Source: CAZCWX01 sp964502465 (GTDB lineage: Bacteria; Desulfobacterota; Binatia; Bin18). Taken from it: DNA of 5,399 bases. Under the pieces are notes generated by a model. That model was given only the letters and a program-made list of their open reading frames with translations. It ran no database searches and was not told the origin of the DNA. The position numbers and the translations under genes were made by a program. This document shows positions 1-5,243 of the stretch, one piece after another. Location of the stretch: contig CAZCWX010000253.1 of NCBI GenBank assembly GCA_964502465.1, positions 1 through 5,399 on the forward strand, given 5' to 3'. How positions within the stretch are numbered: position 1 is the first letter of the stretch; each line of letters starts with the position of its first letter.

Positions 1-1443
1 GAAGGAGCTTTCGGTACAGTAGCAGTGTTTCTGGTCGGCGAGATCAAGGACCTGATGATTAACTGTATTGAGGAGGTCCCGACTCACCGCGACGCCCTTG
101 CCACCTTCAAGCTGCTGGGCCATATCCCGCTGTTGTTCCAGGAGAATCCCCAGACGGTATTGGTCAATGCGGTCGGTGGTGGCGTGACGCTCGGGGCCGT
201 TGCGAAATATCCTGTGACCATCGATGCGGTGGATATTGTTCCCGATGTCCGAGATGCCATGGCCCTGTTCGCTGAGGAGAACGACAACGTGCTCGAACGG
301 TCCAACTGGCGACTGATCGCTGACGATGGCCGCAATTTTCTCAAAATCTCTCCTCAGCATTATGATGTCATTACCGCTGACGCGACGCATCCAGCCGCAG
401 CCGAATCTTGGGTCTTGTACACACGAGAATACTACGAGTTGGTAAAATCCAAGCTTACGACCCCTGGCATCTTTGCCCAGTGGTTACCTTTGCACAACAT
501 GGCACCCAGCGATTACCTGTCGGTGTTGCGCACGTTTCGCAGGGTGTTCCCTGAAACGCTCTTGCTCTTTACGAACCGCTACACCCTGCTAATCGGTGCG
601 AAGACCCCACTGGTCTTGACGCCTGAGACACTCAATCAGCGGTTGGCTCACGTGCATGCTGCGATCCGGGAAGATTTACAAGCAATCGGCGTGCAAACCG
701 GTCAGGACCTTTTGAAGTATATCGTTCTCGACGGTCCAGCGATCGATAAGCTGGTTGGTGACTACTATCCCATTCTGACCGACGACCATACTTCCGTTGA
801 GTTCGCTGAGCTGAATCGTTTAGGGATCGCTGGCACTATGCCCTTCATCCTCGCTCGGCTACTGTCGCAGGTGCAGCCAGACAAATTGGCCCAGCAGTAT
901 GGCATTGAGCCGCAAGTGGTCCTTGCTCGTGTGTTGTTCATGCGGTCTAAAGCGGTGGGGACTGATGATCCCCTGGAACGGTCGTTTCAGGCGTTGCACG
1001 AAGTCGATCAGGCCGCTCAGCTTGCTCCGGCAGACAAAGACATTGCCTACTACAAACAGATCACCATCTTAGAGTTTCTTGACTTGCTGCAGGCGCGTTA
1101 CACTGAACTGTTCAATTCGCCAACCCCGCAGATCTTGCTGCCGAAGGCAACCCTGGCTGTCCAACTGCAGCCACAGAATCCCTTTGCCCAAGAGTTACTT
1201 GGTGTCACGTTCCTGAAGCTCAACCGCTATGAGGAGGCCGTTGGACCGTTGGAAGCTGCGGTTGCTCTCAAAGGCGACGATATCAATTATCTCTCGAACC
1301 TGGCGTTCGCCTACGATCAGGTGGGACGCCTGACGGACGCCTTGCGGGTGCTGAAGCAGGCAAAAAGCGTACAGCCCGAGGCCGCACAATTTCTTGATGA
1401 AGCAATTCAGCGGATTGAACAGAAAATTGGGGCGAACGGCTGA
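1..1443 (+). CDS. Spermidine-synthase-like Rossmann protein with C-terminal TPRs (5' partial)
   Basis: The frame is open to the left edge, so the true start lies upstream; a GTG at 25 is only an internal in-frame codon, and the residues before it (EGAFGTVAV) fit the family's N-terminal strand. Counting from base 1, the Rossmann core has a glycine loop GGGVT (about 59-63), an acidic nucleotide-binding position in VDIVP (D78), DDGRNF (108-113), YDVITADATHP (121-131), LYTREYYELV, FAQWLPL and a late LTDDHTSVEF (259-268). This matches the 'fused MFS/spermidine synthase' group, whose full-length members carry an N-terminal membrane domain; that part would be outside the window. Relative to true spermidine synthases (E. 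coli SDCTDP), the second aspartate is His130 and the GGGDG aspartate is Val, so aminopropyl transfer is doubtful. A helical region leads into two good TPRs (about 394-427 and 428-461, with L7-G8-F/Y11-A20-L24-A27 spacing), suggesting protein binding. The substrate is unknown. Family assignment is firm; function is not. Confidence 0.8.
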   Translation, partial: EGAFGTVAVFLVGEIKDLMINCIEEVPTHRDALATFKLLGHIPLLFQENPQTVLVNAVGGGVTLGAVAKYPVTIDAVDIVPDVRDAMALFAEENDNVLERSNWRLIADDGRNFLKISPQHYDVITADATHPAAAESWVLYTREYYELVKSKLTTPGIFAQWLPLHNMAPSDYLSVLRTFRRVFPETLLLFTNRYTLLIGAKTPLVLTPETLNQRLAHVHAAIREDLQAIGVQTGQDLLKYIVLDGPAIDKLVGDYYPILTDDHTSVEFAELNRLGIAGTMPFILARLLSQVQPDKLAQQYGIEPQVVLARVLFMRSKAVGTDDPLERSFQALHEVDQAAQLAPADKDIAYYKQITILEFLDLLQARYTELFNSPTPQILLPKATLAVQLQPQNPFAQELLGVTFLKLNRYEEAVGPLEAAVALKGDDINYLSNLAFAYDQVGRLTDALRVLKQAKSVQPEAAQFLDEAIQRIEQKIGANG

Positions 1444-1749
1444 CTGCTGATCTGTCCGATCGGGCAAAAAGAACAGAATTTTTTCGCCAAGAAAATTGCA
1501 GAGCGACCCTGCAAAAGTGGTAGGCTCGCCCGCTTTCTCTCCAACCAATCAGCGTGAGCGTTTCCCTCTGGTATAGGACAAAGCACAGCTTTCTCCAGCT
1601 TTCTTCAGGAGATACCGCAGTTGCCCAACTCTTCCGCTTTTCTGGTCTTTCTTTTGCCTTTCTCTGTACCTTCTTGCGAAGGCCACGTCTTGCCAAGACG
1701 GTGACGAATCCAGGTGCGAGAGGATGCAATTTCACGCAGTGGAGGGGCT
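1444..1749. other. Intergenic gap with pyrimidine-rich stretch
   Basis: I see no gene here on either strand. Just after the upstream stop, a weak 5-bp stem (TCTGT 1451-1455 with ACAGA 1473-1477) is followed by six T at 1479-1484; the 17-base loop and short stem make it a poor terminator. From about 1580 to 1690 the + strand is strongly pyrimidine-rich (runs such as CTTTCTTTTGCCTTTCTC). A 6-bp hairpin, CGTCTT-GCC-AAGACG, lies at 1686-1700, about 50 bases before the next start. I could not pick a convincing promoter for the gene at 1750, though it must lie here if that gene is transcribed separately. Confidence 0.5.
1741..1747 (+). promoter_or_regulatory. Ribosome-binding site choosing the start at 1750
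   Basis: GGAGGGG lies two bases before the ATG at 1750; taking GGAGG as the core, the spacer is four bases, which is short but usable. An in-frame GTG at 1714 would add 12 polar residues in front of the signal peptide and has no comparable site, so the ATG is preferred. Confidence 0.65.
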
Positions 1750-2973
1750 ATGAGAGGATCGCTTTTTCTGCAAGCCGCTATGATCGTGACGCTCACGCTG
1801 ATGACCCAACGTGCAGAGAGTCAGGTCGCTGTCCAGTTAGTGAGTCCAAGAGATCATATCGCAGGGAGCATGTTAGGGCACCAAGCGCTCTATGCGGATC
1901 AAGACCGCATCTATTTGGCCTCCTTCCAGGGAAAACTGTTCGTCCTGGCCCGCGATCGGTCAGGCGATTTTCCCCTCCTGCAAATCGTTCAGGACACCAC
2001 TTTCCCACTCACGGCAGTCCGAGGCGATCACAAGAACCTCTACGTGACCTCCATGGATGGCACCCTCCGTGTGTATCGGAAGACACGCCCGCTTTCGCTG
2101 AGTGCCACCATTCCTCTTTCAGATTATGGACTGAGTTCACTGGCACTGACAAACGAGAAGATTTATGTCGCCCAAGGACAAGCGCAGCTCGCGGTTGATG
2201 AAGATTTCGTTTACCTCGCGGCATTGAACGAAGGGGATACTGCGCTCGAGATTACAAAGGGCACCTGGCAGCCCGGCCTGACATACGGCCAGAGCTTCGA
2301 ACCGCATATGGCTGTCGTTTTCGATCGCCAGAGCGGGGAGCGGATCTTCGGTATCCCCGCCCCGGTGAATGCTTTCGGGCAGCCCGATCTCGGGGTATTG
2401 TACGTGGACACGCAGATCCTGGGCCAAACCATTCCCGGCTGCTGTGGTTCAGGGATCTTCGTGTCTGACGCACAAACCTTCCAGCTGCATCAGGTTATCC
2501 CGCGCTTCTACACGAACACCATCGTCCGCCGAGGCCAATGGCTGATCGCAGGAAATGAAGGGGGACAGATCGACGTTTTTGACCTGGAACAGAATCCTGC
2601 GCCACTCGTATCGAGTGCCCATTTGCGTTACTTGACCGGTCATACCGGCGGTGAGGATATTGAAATTCGTTCCCTGTGGACAGATCGCCTGGATAACCTC
2701 ATCTTCGCCGCAAGTTCCTGGGGTAACCAGCAGTCAAGGACTCCCTCTCTGCCGTCATTCTTCGTTTTGGCGCTCATGACCGATCAGCTCGGGGACCTTG
2801 ATGTAGACGGTGATGTTGATCGTGATGACGTGACCCTCCTCCGTGTCGCACTGAAAACACCAGCCTCCGGTCCAGACGATCCCCGCGACCTTGACGGCGA
2901 TGGAAAGATTACCTCTCGCGATATGCAGCAACTGAAATCGCTCTGCACAAGACCGAAATGCGCTGCGGAGTAA
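1750..2973 (+). CDS. Secreted propeller-like protein with C-terminal dockerin-like domain
   Basis: With the ATG at 1750 the product has 407 residues. It begins with a signal peptide: MRGS, a hydrophobic core LFLQAAMIVTLTLM, then a likely cleavage after AES (about residue 24) before QVAVQ. The body (about 45-345) is beta-strand-rich with recurring blade-like phrases (DRIYLASFQGKLFVLAR, NLYVTSMDGTLRVYRK, WLIAGNEGGQIDVFDLE), suggesting a beta-propeller; the blades are too diverged to count. A PGCCGSG segment (about 229-235) holds adjacent cysteines. The C-terminus carries two canonical 12-residue calcium loops, D349-D360 (DLDVDGDVDRDD) and D380-D391 (DLDGDGKITSRD), spaced like a type I dockerin, then CTRPKC (399-404) just before the end. 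Dockerins bind cohesin domains in known cellulosomes; no cohesin gene is visible, so here the domain may only be a calcium-stabilised tail. The protein is expected in the periplasm or outside the cell. No enzyme motif is recognised, and its role is unknown. Confidence 0.85.
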   Translation: MRGSLFLQAAMIVTLTLMTQRAESQVAVQLVSPRDHIAGSMLGHQALYADQDRIYLASFQGKLFVLARDRSGDFPLLQIVQDTTFPLTAVRGDHKNLYVTSMDGTLRVYRKTRPLSLSATIPLSDYGLSSLALTNEKIYVAQGQAQLAVDEDFVYLAALNEGDTALEITKGTWQPGLTYGQSFEPHMAVVFDRQSGERIFGIPAPVNAFGQPDLGVLYVDTQILGQTIPGCCGSGIFVSDAQTFQLHQVIPRFYTNTIVRRGQWLIAGNEGGQIDVFDLEQNPAPLVSSAHLRYLTGHTGGEDIEIRSLWTDRLDNLIFAASSWGNQQSRTPSLPSFFVLALMTDQLGDLDVDGDVDRDDVTLLRVALKTPASGPDDPRDLDGDGKITSRDMQQLKSLCTRPKCAAE

Positions 2974-3036
2974 TGTGTGTTTCAAGGGGTGCAGAGCAAA
3001 TCATTGGGAATGAGGGACTGAGATCCCTTGTTGGCA

Positions 3037-3056
3037 TCTAGCACAGTCTAGCACAG
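3037..3056. repeat. 10-bp direct tandem duplication (TCTAGCACAG x2)
   Basis: Two exact adjacent copies of TCTAGCACAG, at 3037-3046 and 3047-3056, lie immediately before the 56-bp inverted repeat starting at 3057. The duplication may come from slippage or from an insertion event at the palindrome's edge. No matching copy is seen on the far side of the palindrome, which argues against a simple target-site duplication. Confidence 0.85.
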
Positions 3057-3112
3057 TTGTGGTGCCGCTGTCTCGGCGGCCTCAGCAAGCAGGCGAGACG
3101 CCAGCACCACAA
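3057..3112. repeat. 56-bp imperfect inverted repeat, REP- or MITE-like
   Basis: Outer arms TTGTGGTGC (3057-3065) and GCACCACAA (3104-3112) are perfect complements over 9 bp. After a symmetric 4/4 internal loop (CGCT and GCCA), GTCTCG (3070-3075) pairs with CGAGAC (3094-3099) for another 6 bp; a CCT/AGG pairing can extend the stem inward. The 3' arm (GGCGAGACGCC) resembles short palindromic repeats I recall as dispersed in many environmental genomes. There is no T-run, so a terminator role is unlikely. It could be a dispersed palindromic repeat or a short non-autonomous mobile remnant; there is no coding capacity. Confidence 0.75.
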
Positions 3113-3166
3113 GATTGACACGAAACCTGTGCGGCTTACCTAGAAATTGTCATGCAGCCTTTGGTC

Positions 3167-3185
3167 GACCGCAATTGGTGCGGTC
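3167..3185. repeat. Short perfect hairpin
   Basis: GACCGCA (3167-3173) and TGCGGTC (3179-3185) form a perfect 7-bp stem around a 5-base loop, ATTGG. It stands between the larger inverted repeat and the nested REP-like element and is not followed by T residues. Its role is unknown; it may be part of the same palindromic cluster. Confidence 0.55.
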
Positions 3186-3243
3186 TTGCCGCGTATGCTG
3201 TATCTGGTGAGGTAACCTCTGCCGCCATGCCCGCCCTTCGCTT

Positions 3244-3294
3244 CCGTTCATCCTGAGCGTAGGCGCGAAGCGCCAGAGTCGAAGGACGCTCAGG
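3244..3294. repeat. Nested REP-like palindrome
   Basis: The element begins CCGTTCATCCTGAGCG, the same kind of head as the REP copies downstream. CCTGAGCGT (3252-3260) pairs perfectly with ACGCTCAGG (3286-3294) over 9 bp. Inside sits a second perfect hairpin, GGCGC-GAA-GCGCC (3262-3274), followed by an unpaired AGAGTCGAAGG. Compared with the simpler head-GTCGAAGG-tail form, the inner hairpin looks like an insertion between the CCTGAGCG and GTCGAAGG halves. No gene overlaps it. Confidence 0.75.
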
Positions 3295-3492
3295 GCAGGC
3301 TCCGTCGGGCATCCAGTCTGTTAACTCGCTGATTTGGCGCGATTTTCTGGATTCTCGCTCGTGTCTCCTATGCCAGCATCTGCCCGTGCGACGGCAGGCG
3401 GTCGGCAGACAGGCGGATCTCATTGCGCGTGCCCTCAAGTGACTGGAAAGTGTCCTGGCGAGGAGCTATAAGCGACGAAGTAATCTCTCGCA

Positions 3493-3523
3493 TCGACACA
3501 GATTGCTTTGCTCCGTTCATAAT
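3493..3523 (+). promoter_or_regulatory. Weak candidate sigma-70-type promoter for the MetE-like gene
   Basis: TCGACA (3493-3498) and CATAAT (3518-3523) each match the usual -35 and -10 hexamers at five of six positions, but the spacer is 19 bases, longer than the favoured 17. Transcription would begin near 3530 and give a leader of about 40 bases containing the strong ribosome-binding site. It is the best-placed candidate in the gap, with no independent support. Confidence 0.3.
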
Positions 3524-3554
3524 GACTCGCTTTCCTGGTTTTGAATCTGCCTTT

Positions 3555-3561
3555 AAGGAGG
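3555..3561 (+). promoter_or_regulatory. Strong ribosome-binding site for the MetE-like gene
   Basis: AAGGAGG is a full-consensus Shine-Dalgarno sequence with a 7-base spacer to the ATG at 3569. It fixes that start and suggests efficient translation independent of upstream genes. Confidence 0.85.
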
Positions 3562-3568
3562 GATCGAT

Positions 3569-4690
3569 ATGGCTACTCACAGCAAACCGCCCTTCCGAGC
3601 AGACCACGTCGGCAGCCTGCTGCGTCCCAAGAGACTACTGGAGGCGCGCGAGCAAATGAAAAAAGGCGCGCTGCCCATAGATACGCTCAAGGCTATGGAG
3701 GACGACGCAATCCGCGAGGTCGTCAAGCTGCAGGAGGAGGTCGGCCTCCATAGCGTCACCGATGGTGATTATCGGCGCGACCACTGGTGGGTGGATTTTA
3801 TCGAGGCGATCGACGGAGTCGCAATCGAGGGAGGTCTCCCGATAAAATTTCATAACGCTGAAGGCGACGTTGAGTACGCGCCCCCCAAGGCCGTCGTCAA
3901 AAGCAAACTCGGTCGCTCTCGTGGTATTGCTACGGCTGGCTTGGCGTTCCTCAAATCGGTCACCAGCCAAACGGCGAAACTCTGTATCCCCTCGCCGACC
4001 ATCGTGCACTTTCGCGGCGGTCGCAACGCCATAGACAAAGTGGCCTACCCAGAAATGGAGGTCTTCTTCGCTGATCTTGCGCGGGTGTACAATGACGAGT
4101 TTCAGGATTTGAAGCGTCTTGGTTGTACCTACCTGCAGATCGACGACACCAACCTGGCGTTCCTATGCGATCCGAGACTGCGAGAAAACACCATCAAGAT
4201 TGGTGAAGACCCGGATAAGCTACCGGAGACCTATGCCAGGTTGATCAATCAATCGATTGCCGGCCTCAGGCCGGAGATGACGGTGTGCATGCATCTGTGT
4301 CGGGGCAATTATCAAAGCTCGTGGGTAGCCGAAGGCGGTTACGAGCCAGTGGCCGAAGTGCTGTTCAACGCCTTCGATGTAGACGGGTTCTTTCTGGAGT
4401 ACGACAGCCCTCGGGCAGGAGACTTCGCACCGCTGCGCTTTGTGCCCAAAGACAAGAAGATAGTGCTGGGACTGATTACGACCAAGACACCGCAACTAGA
4501 GAACCCAGACGAACTAAAGCGCAGGATCGACGAAGCCAGTACATACGTACCGCTGGAAAACTTGTGCCTGAGCCCCCAATGCGGGTTCGCCAGCGAGATG
4601 TACGGCAACAAAGTCACTATTGACGACGAGAAGGCGAAGTTGAGTCTCGTGGTCAAGGTGGCGGAAGAAGTTTGGGGAGCGGTCTCGTAG
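3569..4690 (+). CDS. MetE C-domain-like (YxjG/YxjH-type) zinc methyltransferase
   Basis: A complete 373-residue protein of the cobalamin-independent methionine synthase superfamily (UROD/MetE-like TIM barrel), in the short single-domain form seen in B. subtilis YxjG and YxjH. It opens with the group's hallmark FRADHVGSLLRP (9-20), followed by TDGDYRR (64-70), IPSPT (140-144) and IDDTNLAF (191-198). The zinc ligands of MetE (His, Cys, Glu, Cys) are all identifiable: H242 and C244 in MHLCRGN, E277 in FFLEYDSPRAG and C338 in LSPQCGFAS. In MetE this zinc activates the homocysteine thiol for methylation. The protein lacks the N-terminal half of classical MetE (about 750 residues), so the methyl donor may not be methyltetrahydropteroyl-polyglutamate; a methionine-salvage or other thiol-methylating role is possible. 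It is expected to be cytosolic. It stands alone with its own strong RBS and long gaps on both sides. I see no SAM riboswitch or T-box in the leader. Confidence 0.92.
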   Translation: MATHSKPPFRADHVGSLLRPKRLLEAREQMKKGALPIDTLKAMEDDAIREVVKLQEEVGLHSVTDGDYRRDHWWVDFIEAIDGVAIEGGLPIKFHNAEGDVEYAPPKAVVKSKLGRSRGIATAGLAFLKSVTSQTAKLCIPSPTIVHFRGGRNAIDKVAYPEMEVFFADLARVYNDEFQDLKRLGCTYLQIDDTNLAFLCDPRLRENTIKIGEDPDKLPETYARLINQSIAGLRPEMTVCMHLCRGNYQSSWVAEGGYEPVAEVLFNAFDVDGFFLEYDSPRAGDFAPLRFVPKDKKIVLGLITTKTPQLENPDELKRRIDEASTYVPLENLCLSPQCGFASEMYGNKVTIDDEKAKLSLVVKVAEEVWGAVS

Positions 4691-4710
4691 TCCGTCGCAG
4701 TAATATTGAT

Positions 4711-4726
4711 GGCCTGTTCTGAGGCC
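4711..4726. repeat. Small hairpin downstream of the MetE-like gene
   Basis: GGCCT (4711-4715) and AGGCC (4722-4726) form a 5-bp GC-rich stem with loop GTTCTG, 21 bases after the stop codon. A second 5-bp hairpin, TCTCA (4742-4746) with TGAGA (4755-4759), follows. Neither has a T-run, so termination by the standard intrinsic mechanism is not supported; they could protect the 3' end of the transcript. Confidence 0.35.
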
Positions 4727-4768
4727 AGAGGCCGAAGAATCTCTCAGGGGGTGTTGAGAAACCCCGTG

Positions 4769-4799
4769 TTCACCCTTCGACAAGCTCAGGGCGAACGGG
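4769..4799 (-). repeat. REP-like element, copy 1 (inverted orientation)
   Basis: The segment reads CACCCTTCGACAAGCTCAGG followed by GCGAACGG. TTCACCCT (4769-4776) pairs with AGGGCGAA (4788-4795) over 8 positions with a single A/C mismatch, leaving an 11-base loop. Read on the minus strand it matches copy 2 at 22 of 28 positions, so the two copies form an inverted pair about 30 bases apart, as in bacterial interspersed mosaic elements. Confidence 0.8.
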
Positions 4800-4826
4800 T
4801 TAGGGATTTAATTCGTTGAAGCTTTT

Positions 4827-4856
4827 CCGTTCGTGCTGAGCCTGTCGAAGCACGAA
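4827..4856 (+). repeat. REP-like element, copy 2
   Basis: The element starts CCGTTCGTGCTGAGC and ends TGTCGAAGCACGAA. TTCGTGCT (4830-4837) and AGCACGAA (4849-4856) form a perfect 8-bp stem around an 11-base loop. Where copy 1 (minus strand) has CC opposite GG in the stem, this copy has TG opposite CA, so paired positions have changed together. The shared CTGAGC and TGTCGAAG cores are nearly invariant. Confidence 0.85.
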
Positions 4857-4877
4857 GATCGACTTCTTAGACATGCT

Positions 4878-4936
4878 CTCAGGAAGCCGTCAGTCTGACG
4901 AGACCTGTCCTGAGCAGCGTCGAAGGGTGAGAACGG
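4878..4936 (+). repeat. REP-like element, copy 3, with nested palindrome, abutting the cyclase start
   Basis: CTCAGGA (4878-4884) pairs perfectly with TCCTGAG (4908-4914), enclosing an inner near-perfect palindrome CGTCAGTCTGACG (4888-4900). The right part, TCCTGAGCAGCGTCGAAGG (4908-4926) followed by GTGAGAACGG, resembles the other copies. The arrangement (outer CTGAG-type stem plus unrelated inner hairpin) is like that of the element at 3244-3294. It ends three bases before the cyclase ATG. The inner palindrome could alternatively be a protein-binding operator for that gene. Confidence 0.6.
4922..4930 (+). promoter_or_regulatory. Likely ribosome-binding site lying inside a REP-like repeat
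   Basis: GAAGGGTGA, nine bases before the ATG at 4940, is the only purine-rich Shine-Dalgarno-like stretch near this start. Its GTCGAAGG part is the conserved core of the REP-like repeat, so the repeat seems to supply the translation signal. The match to the ideal AGGAGG is moderate. Confidence 0.5.
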
Positions 4937-5141
4937 CACATGAAGTTTTCTGAAGTGGTGGCGCAAACGCTTGCCTGGCTCCAGCGCGAAGGGCGGGGGT
5001 CGTATCGGGCACTCAGATTAGAGTTTGACCTCAACGAGGAAGTGCTTGACGCCCTCAAGGAAGAATTCATCGAGGTCAAAGAACTGGCGGTGGATAAAGA
5101 CGGCAAGATGCTGGTCTGGACTGGCAAAGGGACAGAGGAAG

Positions 5142-5165
5142 AATCGGGGAATCGGGGAATCGGAG
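5142..5165 (+). repeat. 8-bp tandem repeat (AATCGGGG x3) in the cyclase linker
   Basis: Copies at 5142-5149 and 5150-5157 are exact AATCGGGG; the third at 5158-5165 is AATCGGAG. Since 8 is not a multiple of 3, each unit gained or lost shifts the reading frame. The repeat has no stop codon in any forward frame, and gaining one unit would bring the downstream cyclase domain into the frame of the ATG at 4940. Confidence 0.85.
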
Positions 5166-5203
5166 ACCAGCAAGACAAAAGTTGTCAGCAGTCAGTTACC
5201 AGT

Positions 5204-5243
5204 CCCCAGCCCCCAGCCCCTAACCCCGAGCACCCAACACCCC
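5204..5243 (+). repeat. C-run-rich linker segment, likely site of the frame change
   Basis: Five C-runs occur within 40 bases: 5204-5207, 5210-5214, 5217-5220, 5224-5227 and 5240-5243 (lengths 4, 5, 4, 4, 4). In the first frame they encode the proline-rich PQPPAPNPEHPTPH; in the cyclase frame they encode PSPQPLTPSTQHPT. Loss of one C from any of them joins the two frames; for the last run the result would read PTPTAERRQLTV. Confidence 0.7.

Larger units (their letters stand above)
2974..3568. other. Long non-coding gap rich in palindromes
   Basis: This 595-base gap holds no gene I can support on either strand; the short frames in it lack family resemblance and good ribosome-binding sites. 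It contains, in order, a short hairpin AGGGA/TCCCT (about 3014-3028), a 10-bp direct tandem duplication, a 56-bp inverted repeat, a 7-bp stem hairpin and a nested REP-like element, all listed separately. The last 250 bases hold only a weak CTGCC/GGCAG hairpin (about 3378-3395) and the leader of the next gene. No stem is followed by a T-run, so none is a standard intrinsic terminator. Confidence 0.6.

Noticed and set aside
1451..1484. Possible intrinsic terminator after the spermidine-synthase-like gene (TCTGT/ACAGA stem plus six T).
   Set aside because: The stem has only five base pairs with two G-C pairs and a 17-base loop, too weak for a confident terminator call.
1283..1735. Open frame of 150 codons on the minus strand across the first gap.
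   Set aside because: It overlaps the TPR-coding end of the upstream gene antisense, and its very Arg-rich product matches nothing I recognise.
1554..2198. Open frame of 214 codons on the + strand.
   Set aside because: Most of it overlaps the secreted-protein gene in another frame. Its product is rich in Arg, Ser and Pro with no family resemblance, and there is no RBS at its start.
3057..3112. Reading the 56-bp inverted repeat as a terminator for the dockerin-tailed gene.
   Set aside because: No T-run follows either arm and it begins more than 80 bases after the stop codon.
3115..3141. Perfect TTGACA at 3115-3120 as a promoter -35.
   Set aside because: No acceptable -10 lies 15-19 bases downstream, and no gene follows within 400 bases except the MetE-like gene, which has a nearer candidate.
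3057..3300. Possible CRISPR array or tRNA gene in the palindrome-rich gap.
   Set aside because: The palindromes differ from one another with no regular spacer unit, and no cloverleaf or T-arm consensus is present.
3423..3659. Small + strand frame of 78 codons just before the MetE-like gene.
   Set aside because: It runs into that gene in another frame, has no clear RBS and its sequence shows no recognisable motif.
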